NCBI GenBank assembly: GCA_023228995.1
Contig: JALOAD010000028.1
Span: forward strand, 1-45,701
Direction: 5' to 3'
Source of the DNA: JALOAD01 sp023228995 [NCBI: Candidatus Muiribacterium halophilum]
GTDB taxonomy: Bacteria; Muiribacteriota; Muiribacteriia; Muiribacteriales
Length of the DNA: 45,701 nt
Each line of letters starts with the position of its first letter. The first letter of the stretch is position 1. Below are positions 34,576-42,842 of this stretch, piece by piece. Both the position numbers and the translations under genes were made by a program. The notes under the pieces are model-generated. The model was given only the letters and a program-made list of their open reading frames with translations, was not told where the DNA came from and ran no database searches.

Positions 34576-34872
34576 TTACTTAAAATATTTATCATATATA
34601 AATTCAGCTATATAATTCAATCTTTTATTGCTATTATATAACATTTCAACTTCTTTGTATATATCAGAATTAAATTTATCCTTAACAATTGACTTAATTC
34701 TATCTACATTGGTGAAATCTTTTTCACTAATTTCTTGTTCATTCATTAAAATATCAGTGATTTGATTTCTTATTTTTTTATGTAGTGACTCTATGTGTGA
34801 AACCTTTTCACCAAAAAAAGTTTCATAAGATAGATCTTTTGCTTCATTTATTTTTTCTGTAAATTTTTTCAT
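34576..34872 (-). CDS. Small helical protein with MKKFTEKINE tag
   Basis: 98 residues, mostly helix (HIESLHKKIRNQITDILMNEQE and a Lys/Glu-rich second half). The start MKKFTEKINEAKDLSYETFFGE fits the shared N-terminal tag loosely and contains I-N-E followed by Ala, a match to prohead-protease sites. Family unknown. A TTAATATATAA-like element with one mismatch is only 5 nt upstream of the ATG, so it may be coincidental here; the gene may instead be co-transcribed with the membrane protein upstream. Confidence 0.6.
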   Translation of the reverse strand: MKKFTEKINEAKDLSYETFFGEKVSHIESLHKKIRNQITDILMNEQEISEKDFTNVDRIKSIVKDKFNSDIYKEVEMLYNSNKRLNYIAEFIYDKYFK

Positions 34873-34891
34873 ATAAGTTATATATTATATT

Positions 34892-35614
34892 TTAATTTTC
34901 TGTTACTATATTTCCTTGAGCATTTATAAAGGTCATTCCTTTCAATTTACCATTAATTGAATTACATACTTCATTTGACATACCAATTGTGCTTTCAAGT
35001 ATAGAAAGTATTATATTTAATATTGAATATATCTTTAATAAATTCTTATCACTTTCATAGAAACTAGAATTACACATACTATTAATTAAGTCTATAGTTA
35101 AATTAATACTTTCAATATTTCTATTTTTCATTTTAATTATCACTTCATTTGGTATATTATTCAATACCATATTCTTTTCATAATCAGCAACTATATTATT
35201 TATAAGATCCAATAAAGCTTTCCATAATTCAGATTCATTCATTTTTTGATATTCTTTATTATTTATAAATTCTTTTATTTTAGATTTATATGATTCTAAA
35301 TATATTATTAAATACTTACGAAATACAGCAGTTCTGAATTCTGTTGAATATTCAATAGTTGGTATTTTGGATTGTATCCATAAATCTATATAATTAAATA
35401 TATCATGACTAAGTATATCACATTCAGATATATTTTTATTATTTTCCTTTTTTTGTTTGATAATTTTTTTCCTAAATAATTTATAGATTTTATCTATAAT
35501 GTTGATCATTTTACCATTTTTTATCAAGGTGTATATAAAAAATACAATAAGGAATAAGATCACACTTTTCATTCCATGTGATTCGATTAATTTAATTATT
35601 CCACTTAAATCCAT
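34892..35614 (-). CDS. Membrane-anchored helical protein
   Basis: 240 residues. One N-terminal membrane helix (about 15-32, SVILFLIVFFIYTLI) is followed by a strongly basic segment (KLFRKKIIKQKKEN), which by the positive-inside rule puts the rest in the cytoplasm. The body (50-220) is helical, with many Asn and Ile, and no catalytic motif. A spanin, holin or tail-tube role is not supported by length or motif. Possibly an inner-membrane partner acting during infection. A TTAATATATAA element lies 21 nt upstream. Confidence 0.6.
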   Translation of the reverse strand: MDLSGIIKLIESHGMKSVILFLIVFFIYTLIKNGKMINIIDKIYKLFRKKIIKQKKENNKNISECDILSHDIFNYIDLWIQSKIPTIEYSTEFRTAVFRKYLIIYLESYKSKIKEFINNKEYQKMNESELWKALLDLINNIVADYEKNMVLNNIPNEVIIKMKNRNIESINLTIDLINSMCNSSFYESDKNLLKIYSILNIILSILESTIGMSNEVCNSINGKLKGMTFINAQGNIVTEN

Positions 35615-35635
35615 TCTAATAATATATTATTTTAA

Positions 35636-35646
35636 TTATATATTAA
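35636..35646 (-). promoter_or_regulatory. TTAATATATAA element of the membrane protein gene
   Basis: Exact copy reading left, 21 nt before the ATG at 35614. Together with the copy at 35679-35689 it forms a divergent pair. Confidence 0.5.
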
Positions 35647-35678
35647 AAATAAAAACAACAAATAGAGAAATTTATTTT

Positions 35679-35689
35679 TTAATATATAA
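35679..35689 (+). promoter_or_regulatory. TTAATATATAA element of the baseplate operon
   Basis: Exact copy reading right, 19 nt before the ATG at 35709. It heads the operon that includes the gp6-like baseplate gene, the best evidence that the motif belongs to late genes. Confidence 0.55.
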
Positions 35690-35708
35690 TTAAAATAAAA
35701 GTTTAATT

Positions 35709-36032
35709 ATGAGTTATAAATATAATGTCAATAAAATTCATTCTAATTTACAAACACAATTTAGTGAAGTTGGAATAGTAGAGAAAGCTTCAATAGATTT
35801 AGGACCATATGTGGAATTATCTATAATTAAAGAAGATAAAGAAGTCAAGATGATTATTACTAAAAAAGATTTAGAAAAGTATAATTTTAATTGGTGTTAT
35901 TCAGAAAATCCAATGTTGGAATCAGCATATATGATACCTCGTATATCAAATATGGATAATATAGCTTCTGATATATTAGATATATTTGAAAATAATAGAT
36001 TTTCTGAAGATTATATACAAAATAAACAATAA
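35709..36032 (+). CDS. Small baseplate-operon protein
   Basis: 107 residues, family not recognised. A beta-rich middle (VGIVEKASIDLGPYVELSII, EVKMIITKKDLEKYNFNW) and an acidic helical tail. It ends 2 nt before the baseplate gene, in the slot where T4-like phages often encode small wedge or lysozyme-like proteins (gp25); it lacks the features of gp25 that I would expect. Structural role inferred from position only. Confidence 0.6.
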   Translation: MSYKYNVNKIHSNLQTQFSEVGIVEKASIDLGPYVELSIIKEDKEVKMIITKKDLEKYNFNWCYSENPMLESAYMIPRISNMDNIASDILDIFENNRFSEDYIQNKQ

Positions 36033-36034
36033 AA

Positions 36035-37753
36035 ATGGCTAATAATTTTATACAAATTACATATAATAATATAAAAAATGAAGTAGAGTATTTTCTAAAG
36101 AAAGAACATAATAAAGGGAAATTATTATTCTCTAAGGCTTCTCCTTTTGGGCAGATTTTATCTGTTATGGAAAATATGATGCAATTATCTATGCTATATC
36201 TAAAAAATACTATACAATTATTAGATATTAATAATGTAAATACTACAAATGATAGAGTTATAATGAATACTGCTATAGCTGCTGGACATAACCCAAGTAG
36301 AGCTATCAGTGCAACAGGTACATTGAAATTAGTATTAAAATCTAATGTTGATTTGATGAAGGAAATACCAGGTGGTCGTATAACAGTGTTAAATAGAACT
36401 AAAATAAAAAACAATACAAATGGTTTAAGTTATTTATTGAATATAGGTAGTGATAGAATAAGTCATATTATAACTCCAAATTATCAATTTTTCCTACCTA
36501 TTATACAAGGTGAGTGGGTAACTAATACAAGAACAGGTGATGGTAATGAATTATTAACATTTAATTTTAGTGAGGGAACTAATAAGGATGTTGAAAATTT
36601 CAATGTTGAAGTTTTAGTAAATAATGAATATTGGCAAGTAAAGAAACATTTATGGGATATGATACCAGAAGAAAAGGCATGTGTTGTTAGAAGTGGTTTT
36701 AATGGAGGTATTGATGTTGTTTTTGGTAATGGTGGATTTGGTGCTATTCCTGAAATTGGCTCTATTATAAATGTTAATTATATAAGAACAGATGGTGCTG
36801 ATGGTAATATATATCGTAGAACAAGAAATGATTTTAAGTTTGTTGATGATGTTTTTGATGGTAATGGTGAAATAATTGATCTTAATAAAGTATTTGATAT
36901 TGAAATTTATACTGATATTAATTTTGGGGCTAATAAAGAGAGTATAATCTTCACAAGAAATATATTACCAATAGCATCTAATAATTTTGTTTTAGGAACC
37001 CCTCAACAATATGCATATGAGATTAAAAAATTGGGTATTTTTTCACATGTTAATGCTTATGAAAAAACTGGAACTATATTTATAGTAGCTACTCCTAATA
37101 TTAAATTATTCAAAAGTAATGATTCCAATTATTTTAAGATAGATTTAAGAGCTTTTTATCTTGATAATTATGAAAAGTCTAAGATAGATTTATATCTTAG
37201 AAGTGGTGGCAATTTACAACTTACTAAAAAATATAGAATAAAATCCCCAGATTTATCATTTTATACCATGAATATTCATGTAATATCATATAGTGATGCT
37301 ATTGAAGAATCGGTAACTGCACAGATTTTAGATAAAATATCTGAATATTTCTTGAATTTGAATAGAATAGATAGAATTCCTAAATTAGATATTATTAAAG
37401 AATTATCTACTATATCTGATATACATTCAGTTGATGTGCAATTTGTTTGTAAGAAAAATGAAGATTATCATAGAGTAGCTATGATTAATTCATCTAATAA
37501 AAAATCACAATATGATACTAATTATAACACTGATATTTCTGTTAATGTTGATTATGATGATACTAATATGATAGGATTGGATCCAATATTGGGTGATATT
37601 ATATTTGAACCTAATGAAATTCCTATAATTAGAGGTGGTTGGTTTGATAGAAATGAATTATATTATTCAGATAATATCGATGGAAATGGTTTGAAAAGTG
37701 TTAATATAATAACAACCGGAAAAATAGATAGTAAAAATAAAGTAAAAATATAA
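36035..37753 (+). CDS. Baseplate wedge protein, gp6 / baseplate J family
   Basis: 572 residues. The signature DVVFGNGGFGAIPEIGS followed by IINVNYIRTDGADGNI (about 228-256) is the core of baseplate J/gp6-like wedge proteins of contractile tails (usual form F-G-D/N-G-x-F-G-x-x-P-x-x-G-x-x-I-x-V-x-Y-x-x-T-x-G-x-x-G-N). The N-terminal 110 residues are helical with two Met-rich helices; the C-terminal part (about 400-480) has the helix-loop pattern SVTAQILDKISEYFLNLNR and IPKLDIIKELSTISDI. It should form the wedge ring of the baseplate. It shows the phage has a contractile tail. Its stop overlaps the next start by one base. Confidence 0.85.
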   Translation: MANNFIQITYNNIKNEVEYFLKKEHNKGKLLFSKASPFGQILSVMENMMQLSMLYLKNTIQLLDINNVNTTNDRVIMNTAIAAGHNPSRAISATGTLKLVLKSNVDLMKEIPGGRITVLNRTKIKNNTNGLSYLLNIGSDRISHIITPNYQFFLPIIQGEWVTNTRTGDGNELLTFNFSEGTNKDVENFNVEVLVNNEYWQVKKHLWDMIPEEKACVVRSGFNGGIDVVFGNGGFGAIPEIGSIINVNYIRTDGADGNIYRRTRNDFKFVDDVFDGNGEIIDLNKVFDIEIYTDINFGANKESIIFTRNILPIASNNFVLGTPQQYAYEIKKLGIFSHVNAYEKTGTIFIVATPNIKLFKSNDSNYFKIDLRAFYLDNYEKSKIDLYLRSGGNLQLTKKYRIKSPDLSFYTMNIHVISYSDAIEESVTAQILDKISEYFLNLNRIDRIPKLDIIKELSTISDIHSVDVQFVCKKNEDYHRVAMINSSNKKSQYDTNYNTDISVNVDYDDTNMIGLDPILGDIIFEPNEIPIIRGGWFDRNELYYSDNIDGNGLKSVNIITTGKIDSKNKVKI

Positions 37754-38004
37754 TGTTATACGAAAGAAAAGATTTACCAGAATTACATTTCATTAAACAT
37801 TTACATGATGATGATAATAAATATATTAAATATGATGAAATTTTATTTGATAAAACATTATCACCATATATATTTCAAAATGATCTTATGAATAGTTTTT
37901 TGAAAAAAATGCAACCATTAGTGGCATTATTATTCGACCAAAATAATATAATTAAGAATTTCAAAAATTATATGGTAGATAAATATCATTATAAACAAAA
38001 ATAA
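37753..38004 (+). CDS. Small protein coupled to the baseplate gene
   Basis: 83 residues, not recognised. It begins MLYERKDLPELHFIKHLHDDDN and has a helical C-terminus rich in Lys, Phe and Tyr. Start and upstream stop share a base (TAATG), so it is translated with the baseplate protein and is probably a minor tail component. Confidence 0.6.
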   Translation: MLYERKDLPELHFIKHLHDDDNKYIKYDEILFDKTLSPYIFQNDLMNSFLKKMQPLVALLFDQNNIIKNFKNYMVDKYHYKQK

Positions 38005-38021
38005 AAAATCATTTTATATTT

Positions 38022-38032
38022 TTAATATATAA
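38022..38032 (+). promoter_or_regulatory. TTAATATATAA element of the 216-aa gene
   Basis: Exact copy, 27 nt before the ATG at 38060; the largest spacing among the copies. Confidence 0.45.
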
Positions 38033-38059
38033 TATAAATAAAAACTAATATAAAAGCAA

Positions 38060-38710
38060 ATGGCTAATAAAGAAAAGAAAGTAGTGGGTTTTAAGAAATT
38101 TAGTGAATTAAACTCTGAACTTAAAGTACAAGAAATTGATCTTAGTGTACAACCATTATCTGATTCAGATTTACCTTGTAATCCAAATTTACCTATTAAA
38201 ACTAATAAAATTGAAAAAACATCATCAAGGGATAATCTAATTCCAAAGAAACAAAATATTTTAACTGATAATGGGGATGATGATTTGGATACTAAAAATG
38301 ATATAGACTTAAAGAAAAAAGTTAATGAATCTGTTCAGAAGATAGGTAAAATTGCAAAATTTCCTAAAAATTCAAAAGCTTCTGAAGCTTATTCTTATCT
38401 AGAACACATTAAGGTTAGTAAAAAATCTATTTGGTATATGGTTATAGAACAAATGGAAAATTCTGGTTTACAATTAGTTAAGTATAATAATATGGTGGGT
38501 GTGGATCTTAATAAATTTATCAATGAGCTTAAAACTTATTATTTATCTGAAAATTGTGATAATAAAGTGGTTTATGAAGCAATCTCTAAGATTGAAATCG
38601 AAGGTAATTCATCATTTTCGGTATTAAAAAATATACCACCTATTAAAGTAGATGGTGTTATGATGATAACTAAAATAACAGAAGATTTAATAAAACTTTT
38701 AAGTAAGTAA
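38060..38710 (+). CDS. Hypothetical virion-type protein, 216 aa
   Basis: Not recognised. The N-terminus MANKEKKVVGFKKFSELNSEL contains a tag-like F-K-K-F-S-E-L-N. Residues 25-115 are polar and probably disordered (Pro, Asp, Asn, Lys), and 120-216 form a compact alpha/beta domain (SKKSIWYMVIEQMENSGLQL, VGVDLNKFINELKTYY). The gene has its own TTAATATATAA element and terminator. A scaffold or tail-completion role is possible. Confidence 0.6.
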   Translation: MANKEKKVVGFKKFSELNSELKVQEIDLSVQPLSDSDLPCNPNLPIKTNKIEKTSSRDNLIPKKQNILTDNGDDDLDTKNDIDLKKKVNESVQKIGKIAKFPKNSKASEAYSYLEHIKVSKKSIWYMVIEQMENSGLQLVKYNNMVGVDLNKFINELKTYYLSENCDNKVVYEAISKIEIEGNSSFSVLKNIPPIKVDGVMMITKITEDLIKLLSK

Positions 38711-38712
38711 TG

Positions 38713-38740
38713 AAAAGGAACTCAATTGAGTTCCTTTTTT
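38713..38740 (+). terminator. Terminator of the 216-aa gene
   Basis: AAAAGGAACTCAA directly followed by TTGAGTTCCTTTT and more T residues; usable in both directions. Confidence 0.75.
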
Positions 38741-38764
38741 ATTAAACAAATATTTAACATTATT

Positions 38765-38800
38765 TAATAGAAAAAGCCTCAATTGAGGCTTTTTCTATTA
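38765..38800 (-). terminator. 36-bp perfect palindrome, terminator of the DHFR operon
   Basis: 18-bp arms (TAATAGAAAAAGCCTCAA / TTGAGGCTTTTTCTATTA) without spacer, containing the DHFR stop codon. GC-rich centre with T run on the minus strand; it closes the minus-strand operon that starts at 41709 or 40349. Confidence 0.75.
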
Positions 38801-39172
38801 ATCACATTTGAAATTGTATGTGAATATTTTACAATTAGGATTTAAGTTTTTGAGATCTGGAAATAAAGTATCACCAATTTCATAATTATCTATTCTTGAT
38901 ATATGTAATTCAGTGAATAGATGACAATATTTTTCATATGTTCTTTTACCACCTATACACCAATCTATATTTTCAATTATTTTATTCATATCATCTACTA
39001 TGATTTCCCTATTTTTTAATTTAGGTAGTAAAGTAGATGTATTATAACCAACTAATAATCTTTGATTTAAAGTCAATTCTTTGAAATGTAATAAATCTTG
39101 TTTACTTTTCCATATTAATTTATTATCTCTGCCTATATAACCAAGACAATTTACTGCTATTATTGCTTTCAT
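38798..39172 (-). CDS. Short dihydrofolate reductase
   Basis: 124 residues against about 160 in bacterial enzymes. N-terminal MKAIIAVNCLGYIGRDNKLIW matches the folate/NADPH-binding start of DHFR, SKQDLLHFKELT carries the acidic and Phe residues that contact folate, and WCIGGKRTYEKY corresponds to the IGG-x-x-x-Y NADPH motif near the C-terminus. The segment between (60-80) is shortened. It would regenerate tetrahydrofolate for thymidylate synthesis. The short length leaves activity uncertain. Its ATG follows the upstream stop by one nt. Confidence 0.8.
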   Translation of the reverse strand: MKAIIAVNCLGYIGRDNKLIWKSKQDLLHFKELTLNQRLLVGYNTSTLLPKLKNREIIVDDMNKIIENIDWCIGGKRTYEKYCHLFTELHISRIDNYEIGDTLFPDLKNLNPNCKIFTYNFKCD

Positions 39173-39173
39173 A

Positions 39174-40349
39174 TTAAATAAAAAATTGTTTATTTTTCTC
39201 TATTTTGTCCAAATCTTCTGGTGTAAAATATTGAGGATGTGTTTTAGTTAATGTTAATATTTCATTATAAGTTACTTTGGCTTCATCTTTTCTACCTGTG
39301 TAATAACAACTAGCACTATGTGCTTCAGCAAATTTCCAATTATACAGAGATTCATCTACAAATAATAATCTTTGTGGGTATGGATTTTTTCCATGAAAAT
39401 TAACCTTTGCAAATTTTGAATACAAGTAAGCTAAATTCCACTCACCTACCATTAGGTAATGATCAATAATAGTTTTTATAGACTCACCTCTTAAAGGATC
39501 AATTGAATATGCTTTCAATAATTCTTGTAATGTTAAGTTCCAAGGTTCTTCTAACCTTGACATAATAGTACCTATCCTATATTGCGAATAATATATTTCT
39601 TCTTTGTAACCATCATTTCTATTAGCTCTCTCTCTATAATAAAACATAGATCTTCTTAATCTTTCATCATTTTCTTCCTTATTATTAGGTATAGTGGCAC
39701 TATCATGATAACTTTGACCTAAATAAAAAATATTCCTTGGATCAGTTCTATCTGTGCTTAGATGTTTTTCAAGTAATTGAGCATGACCTAGGTATTTAGT
39801 TGGTATATCACCTAACCAAGAATTACCAGTCATCTCTACTATTACTTTAATATTTTCAGCAACACCAGATGTAATTGTTTTATCAGAAGTTGTTATAAAT
39901 TCATGTACTACACCTTCCCATCTAAATTCTTTTGATAATCTAAAAAAAGTATTTCTGGTATATTTCATATGACCAATGTAAGTATTCATCATATAAAAAT
40001 CCTTAGTAAATTGTTCTTTTGTAAAAGATGGATTAATTTCTAATTTTTCATCACAATCAAACCAGAATCCAAATACAGAGTTTGGATCCCAGTTTAATTC
40101 TTTAACTACTTCTATTAATTTATCCATAGCATAGTTTCTACTTTTTCCAAAATTATCAAAAGGTCTTTCAAACACATAAGTTGGTATATTATTATCTTCA
40201 CCAAACTTTCTTATTATATCTTGAGTACCATCTGTTGATCCTGTATCATTAACTACAATTAAATCTGTTATATTTTTACAACTATCAAGCATTTTAGATA
40301 TTACATGTGATTCATTTTTACATATAAAATGTAATGCTAATTTATTCAT
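39174..40349 (-). CDS. Family 2 glycosyltransferase with TPR-like C-terminus
   Basis: 391 residues. Domain 1 (1-200) starts LALHFICKNESHVISKML, with IVVNDTGSTDGTQDI (31-45) and FWFDCDEKL (96-104) where D-C-D is the metal motif. The rest (about 200-380) is helical with pairs of helices typical of tetratricopeptide-like repeats (NIFYLGQSYHDSA, YSQYRIGTIMSRLEE, AHSASCYYTGRKDEA). This two-part design is seen in glycosyltransferases that modify peptides or proteins (SunS-like). A TTAATATGTAA-like element (one mismatch) is 19 nt upstream, so it may be late and modify virion proteins. Confidence 0.8.
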   Translation of the reverse strand: MNKLALHFICKNESHVISKMLDSCKNITDLIVVNDTGSTDGTQDIIRKFGEDNNIPTYVFERPFDNFGKSRNYAMDKLIEVVKELNWDPNSVFGFWFDCDEKLEINPSFTKEQFTKDFYMMNTYIGHMKYTRNTFFRLSKEFRWEGVVHEFITTSDKTITSGVAENIKVIVEMTGNSWLGDIPTKYLGHAQLLEKHLSTDRTDPRNIFYLGQSYHDSATIPNNKEENDERLRRSMFYYRERANRNDGYKEEIYYSQYRIGTIMSRLEEPWNLTLQELLKAYSIDPLRGESIKTIIDHYLMVGEWNLAYLYSKFAKVNFHGKNPYPQRLLFVDESLYNWKFAEAHSASCYYTGRKDEAKVTYNEILTLTKTHPQYFTPEDLDKIEKNKQFFI

Positions 40350-40368
40350 ATTTTATTATATTTTTTAA

Positions 40369-40379
40369 TTATATGTTAA
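40369..40379 (-). promoter_or_regulatory. TTAATATATAA-like element (one mismatch)
   Basis: Reads TTAACATATAA on the minus strand, 19 nt ahead of the glycosyltransferase start at 40349. Confidence 0.35.
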
Positions 40380-40393
40380 AATATCTCTTATGT

Positions 40394-40771
40394 TTAACTA
40401 TTAATAACTTTATTTATTAATCTATCTCTTTTTTCTTGAAGAGTTTCATTGTAATCAATAAAAACATAAAATTTGGTATGTTTATTTATTAGTTCACTAA
40501 TTGTATGTTCAGTATACCTTATAATTTGAGGAATAATTTCATTAAATTCAACTGTTTTTAAGTATTTGAAATTATGTGGTACTACATTTAAACAAAAATC
40601 ATTTGCTACATATATATATACATCCTTTATAAAATCATTAGAATTTGATTCTACTAAGATACTAAATTGATTATCTTCATTATAAGTTATATCAAGTATT
40701 TTTGAATAACTTGATACTTGTATACAATTAATCTGATTAGTACAAAGGTATCTATCAATAGTATAAAACAT
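40394..40771 (-). CDS. Hypothetical protein coupled to PRPP synthetase
   Basis: 125 residues, not recognised. The start overlaps the upstream stop (TAATG), so it is translated with the PRPP synthetase. Beta-rich N-terminal half (YLCTNQINCIQVSSYSKI, FIKDVYIYVANDFCLNVV) and a helical C-terminus (YNETLQEKRDRLINKVI). Phage PRPP synthetases often pair with enzymes that use PRPP, but no phosphoribosyltransferase motif is visible here. Confidence 0.6.
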   Translation of the reverse strand: MFYTIDRYLCTNQINCIQVSSYSKILDITYNEDNQFSILVESNSNDFIKDVYIYVANDFCLNVVPHNFKYLKTVEFNEIIPQIIRYTEHTISELINKHTKFYVFIDYNETLQEKRDRLINKVINS

Positions 40772-41709
40772 TAGATATCATTTATTTTAGAAATACTTTC
40801 TTTATGTGTTAAAGCATGAATTACATCAGCTAATAATTTATCACAAGATACATATACTATTTTATTATTTTTTGTATATCTATTTGGTATTGAATCTGAT
40901 ACTAATATTTTATTTAATGATGAATTATTAATATTTGATAATGCTTTTCCTGATAAAACACCATGTGATGCAATAGCCGATACACTTTTAGCACCATTAT
41001 TAATTAATAATTCAGTAACTGAACATACAGTTCCACAAGTATCTAACATATCATCTATGATTAATACATTTTTATCTTTTACTTCACCTAATAATTCTAC
41101 ACTATCAATGATATTTGGTTTAGTTCTTTTTTTATTAATCATAGCAAATGAAGAATTTTGTATTTTTTTACCAAAATTGGATGCTCTCTTTTGTGCACCC
41201 GCATCAGGTGCTAAGATACATAAATCTTCTATATTTTTTTCTAAAATATAATCTATGAAAATTTTATTACCATTTAGATTAATAACTGGTATATTATAGA
41301 AACCACATATAGCAGGATTATGTAATTCTATTGTTATCAATTGATCTATTCCAGAAGATTCAAGTATATTAGCAACCATTTTAGCACCAAAACTACTTCT
41401 GTTATGGTCCTTCTTATCTTGTCTACTCATAGCCATGTATGGTGCTACTAAATTGAATGATTTACAACCAGCTCTTTTAGCTGCATCTATTACTAATAAA
41501 GTTTCTATGATTATATCTGAATTATATAAACTCTGGATAAAGAATATATCTTCACCTCTAACACTTTCCAAAAAATTTGGTAAAATTTCACCATCTGAAA
41601 ATCTATCAATTTTCAAATCCCCTAATTTAATATCATTGTTTTTTTCTCTTAATTTACTACATATATTTTCTGATAATTCAATACATGAAGTTCCACTAAA
41701 TACTTTCAT
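40771..41709 (-). CDS. prs: Ribose-phosphate pyrophosphokinase (PRPP synthetase)
   Basis: 312 residues, full length for the family. KIDRFSDGEILPNFLESVRG (38-57) is the ATP-side flexible loop region, FNLVAPYMAMSRQDKK the catalytic/ATP segment, and VLIIDDMLDTCGTV the PRPP-binding loop (DD-x-x-D-T-x-G-T). It makes PRPP from ribose 5-phosphate and ATP for nucleotide and NAD synthesis. In some large phages it partners a nicotinamide phosphoribosyltransferase in NAD+ rebuilding after host defence; no such partner is in this window. It has a near-perfect Bacteroidota promoter, so early expression is likely. Confidence 0.92.
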   Translation of the reverse strand: MKVFSGTSCIELSENICSKLREKNNDIKLGDLKIDRFSDGEILPNFLESVRGEDIFFIQSLYNSDIIIETLLVIDAAKRAGCKSFNLVAPYMAMSRQDKKDHNRSSFGAKMVANILESSGIDQLITIELHNPAICGFYNIPVINLNGNKIFIDYILEKNIEDLCILAPDAGAQKRASNFGKKIQNSSFAMINKKRTKPNIIDSVELLGEVKDKNVLIIDDMLDTCGTVCSVTELLINNGAKSVSAIASHGVLSGKALSNINNSSLNKILVSDSIPNRYTKNNKIVYVSCDKLLADVIHALTHKESISKINDI

Positions 41710-41733
41710 AATTTTTATTTATTTTTGTTATTG

Positions 41734-41764
41734 CAAATATACATATTATTTATCATATGACAAA
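41734..41764 (-). promoter_or_regulatory. Bacteroidota-type promoter for prs
   Basis: TTTG (41761-41764, minus strand), 19 nt, TATATTTG (41734-41741): the best match in the window to the host housekeeping consensus. Start codon about 25 nt downstream. Confidence 0.8.
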
Positions 41765-41783
41765 ATAAATATATAAATAAATT

Positions 41784-41794
41784 TTAATATATAC
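41784..41794 (+). promoter_or_regulatory. TTAATATATAA-like element (one mismatch)
   Basis: TTAATATATAC, 19 nt before the ATG at 41814, back to back with the host-type prs promoter on the other strand. Confidence 0.4.
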
Positions 41795-41813
41795 ATAAAA
41801 ATAATAAATTAAT

Positions 41814-42842
41814 ATGAAATACTTAAAAACTTATGAATCTTATTCTATAAATGAAGGAATATTTGGTGCAATTGGTAAAATATTTGGTAATATTTTTAAG
41901 AAAGTAAAAGAAAATATAAATAAAACAGAAGGTGGTAAAGAAGTAGAAGCAATTTATCAAAAATATATAAATATGATAACTGATCAATTGAGTAAACAAA
42001 CTGGAGTTGAATTAAATATTACAGCAGCTAATGCAAGTATTAATGGTAAACAGTTGGTTGAAAGTAAGATATATGAAGCTGAAACTGACAATGCTCCTGA
42101 ATTTTCTGAAGAAGATGCTAAATTGTCAGTTGAAACATTAAAAAAGAAAAAGGATTTAATAGATCAGATAGTTAATAAATTAAAAATTTCTGCTATTAAA
42201 GAGATGAATGATATATTAACTAAATATGGTGGACCCATTAAAAACCCACATTTAGAAATTATTATAAATGCTAAAAAAAATCAATTTGAATTGGATGTTC
42301 TTAATGCTAAAATTGCTTATTTGGAAAAAGCAGGTGATACGACTTTAATTCCATTAATTACTAAGGAGAGAGATGAAGTAGCTAAAAAAATCGAACAAGA
42401 TTATAAAGAATTTGATAACATTAAACCTATAGAATATACAATTGGTGATAATGTTGTATATAAACGTAAAGATTTTGATGAAGAAAGGTGGAAAGAATTA
42501 ACACCAGAAGATAAAAAATCAATAGATAGTGGTAAAATGAAAGTTATGATTGATAAAGGAATGATTGACGTAAAACCAATTAATAAAATAGATAAAGATA
42601 TATTTACTTTTTTAGATAAAGAAGATAACCCATTTGAAAAAAATGTTTCAGATATATTGATGAAAGTTGAAGATGGAAATAAAAAACCAGAGGATAAACA
42701 AAAGGAATTATCAAATACATTAGGTGAGATTAAACAAGACCCAATTAAAGTAAATAAGATTTTAACATATGCTAATTTTGTTAAAGATGATGCTAATAAA
42801 GATAAAATAGAAGAAATTGATAAAATAATTAAAGGTGAATAA
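41814..42842 (+). CDS. Tagged helical virion-type protein
   Basis: 342 residues. The tag is MKYLKTYESYSINEGIFG, with I-N-E followed by Gly, a good prohead-protease site. A Gly/Phe-rich segment follows (FGAIGKIFGNIFKKV), then long charged helices to the end with Lys/Glu/Asp repeats. Family not recognised. Tag, helical charge pattern and operon with two further unknown genes suggest a scaffold or internal head protein. Stop and next start overlap (TAATG). Confidence 0.65.
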   Translation: MKYLKTYESYSINEGIFGAIGKIFGNIFKKVKENINKTEGGKEVEAIYQKYINMITDQLSKQTGVELNITAANASINGKQLVESKIYEAETDNAPEFSEEDAKLSVETLKKKKDLIDQIVNKLKISAIKEMNDILTKYGGPIKNPHLEIIINAKKNQFELDVLNAKIAYLEKAGDTTLIPLITKERDEVAKKIEQDYKEFDNIKPIEYTIGDNVVYKRKDFDEERWKELTPEDKKSIDSGKMKVMIDKGMIDVKPINKIDKDIFTFLDKEDNPFEKNVSDILMKVEDGNKKPEDKQKELSNTLGEIKQDPIKVNKILTYANFVKDDANKDKIEEIDKIIKGE

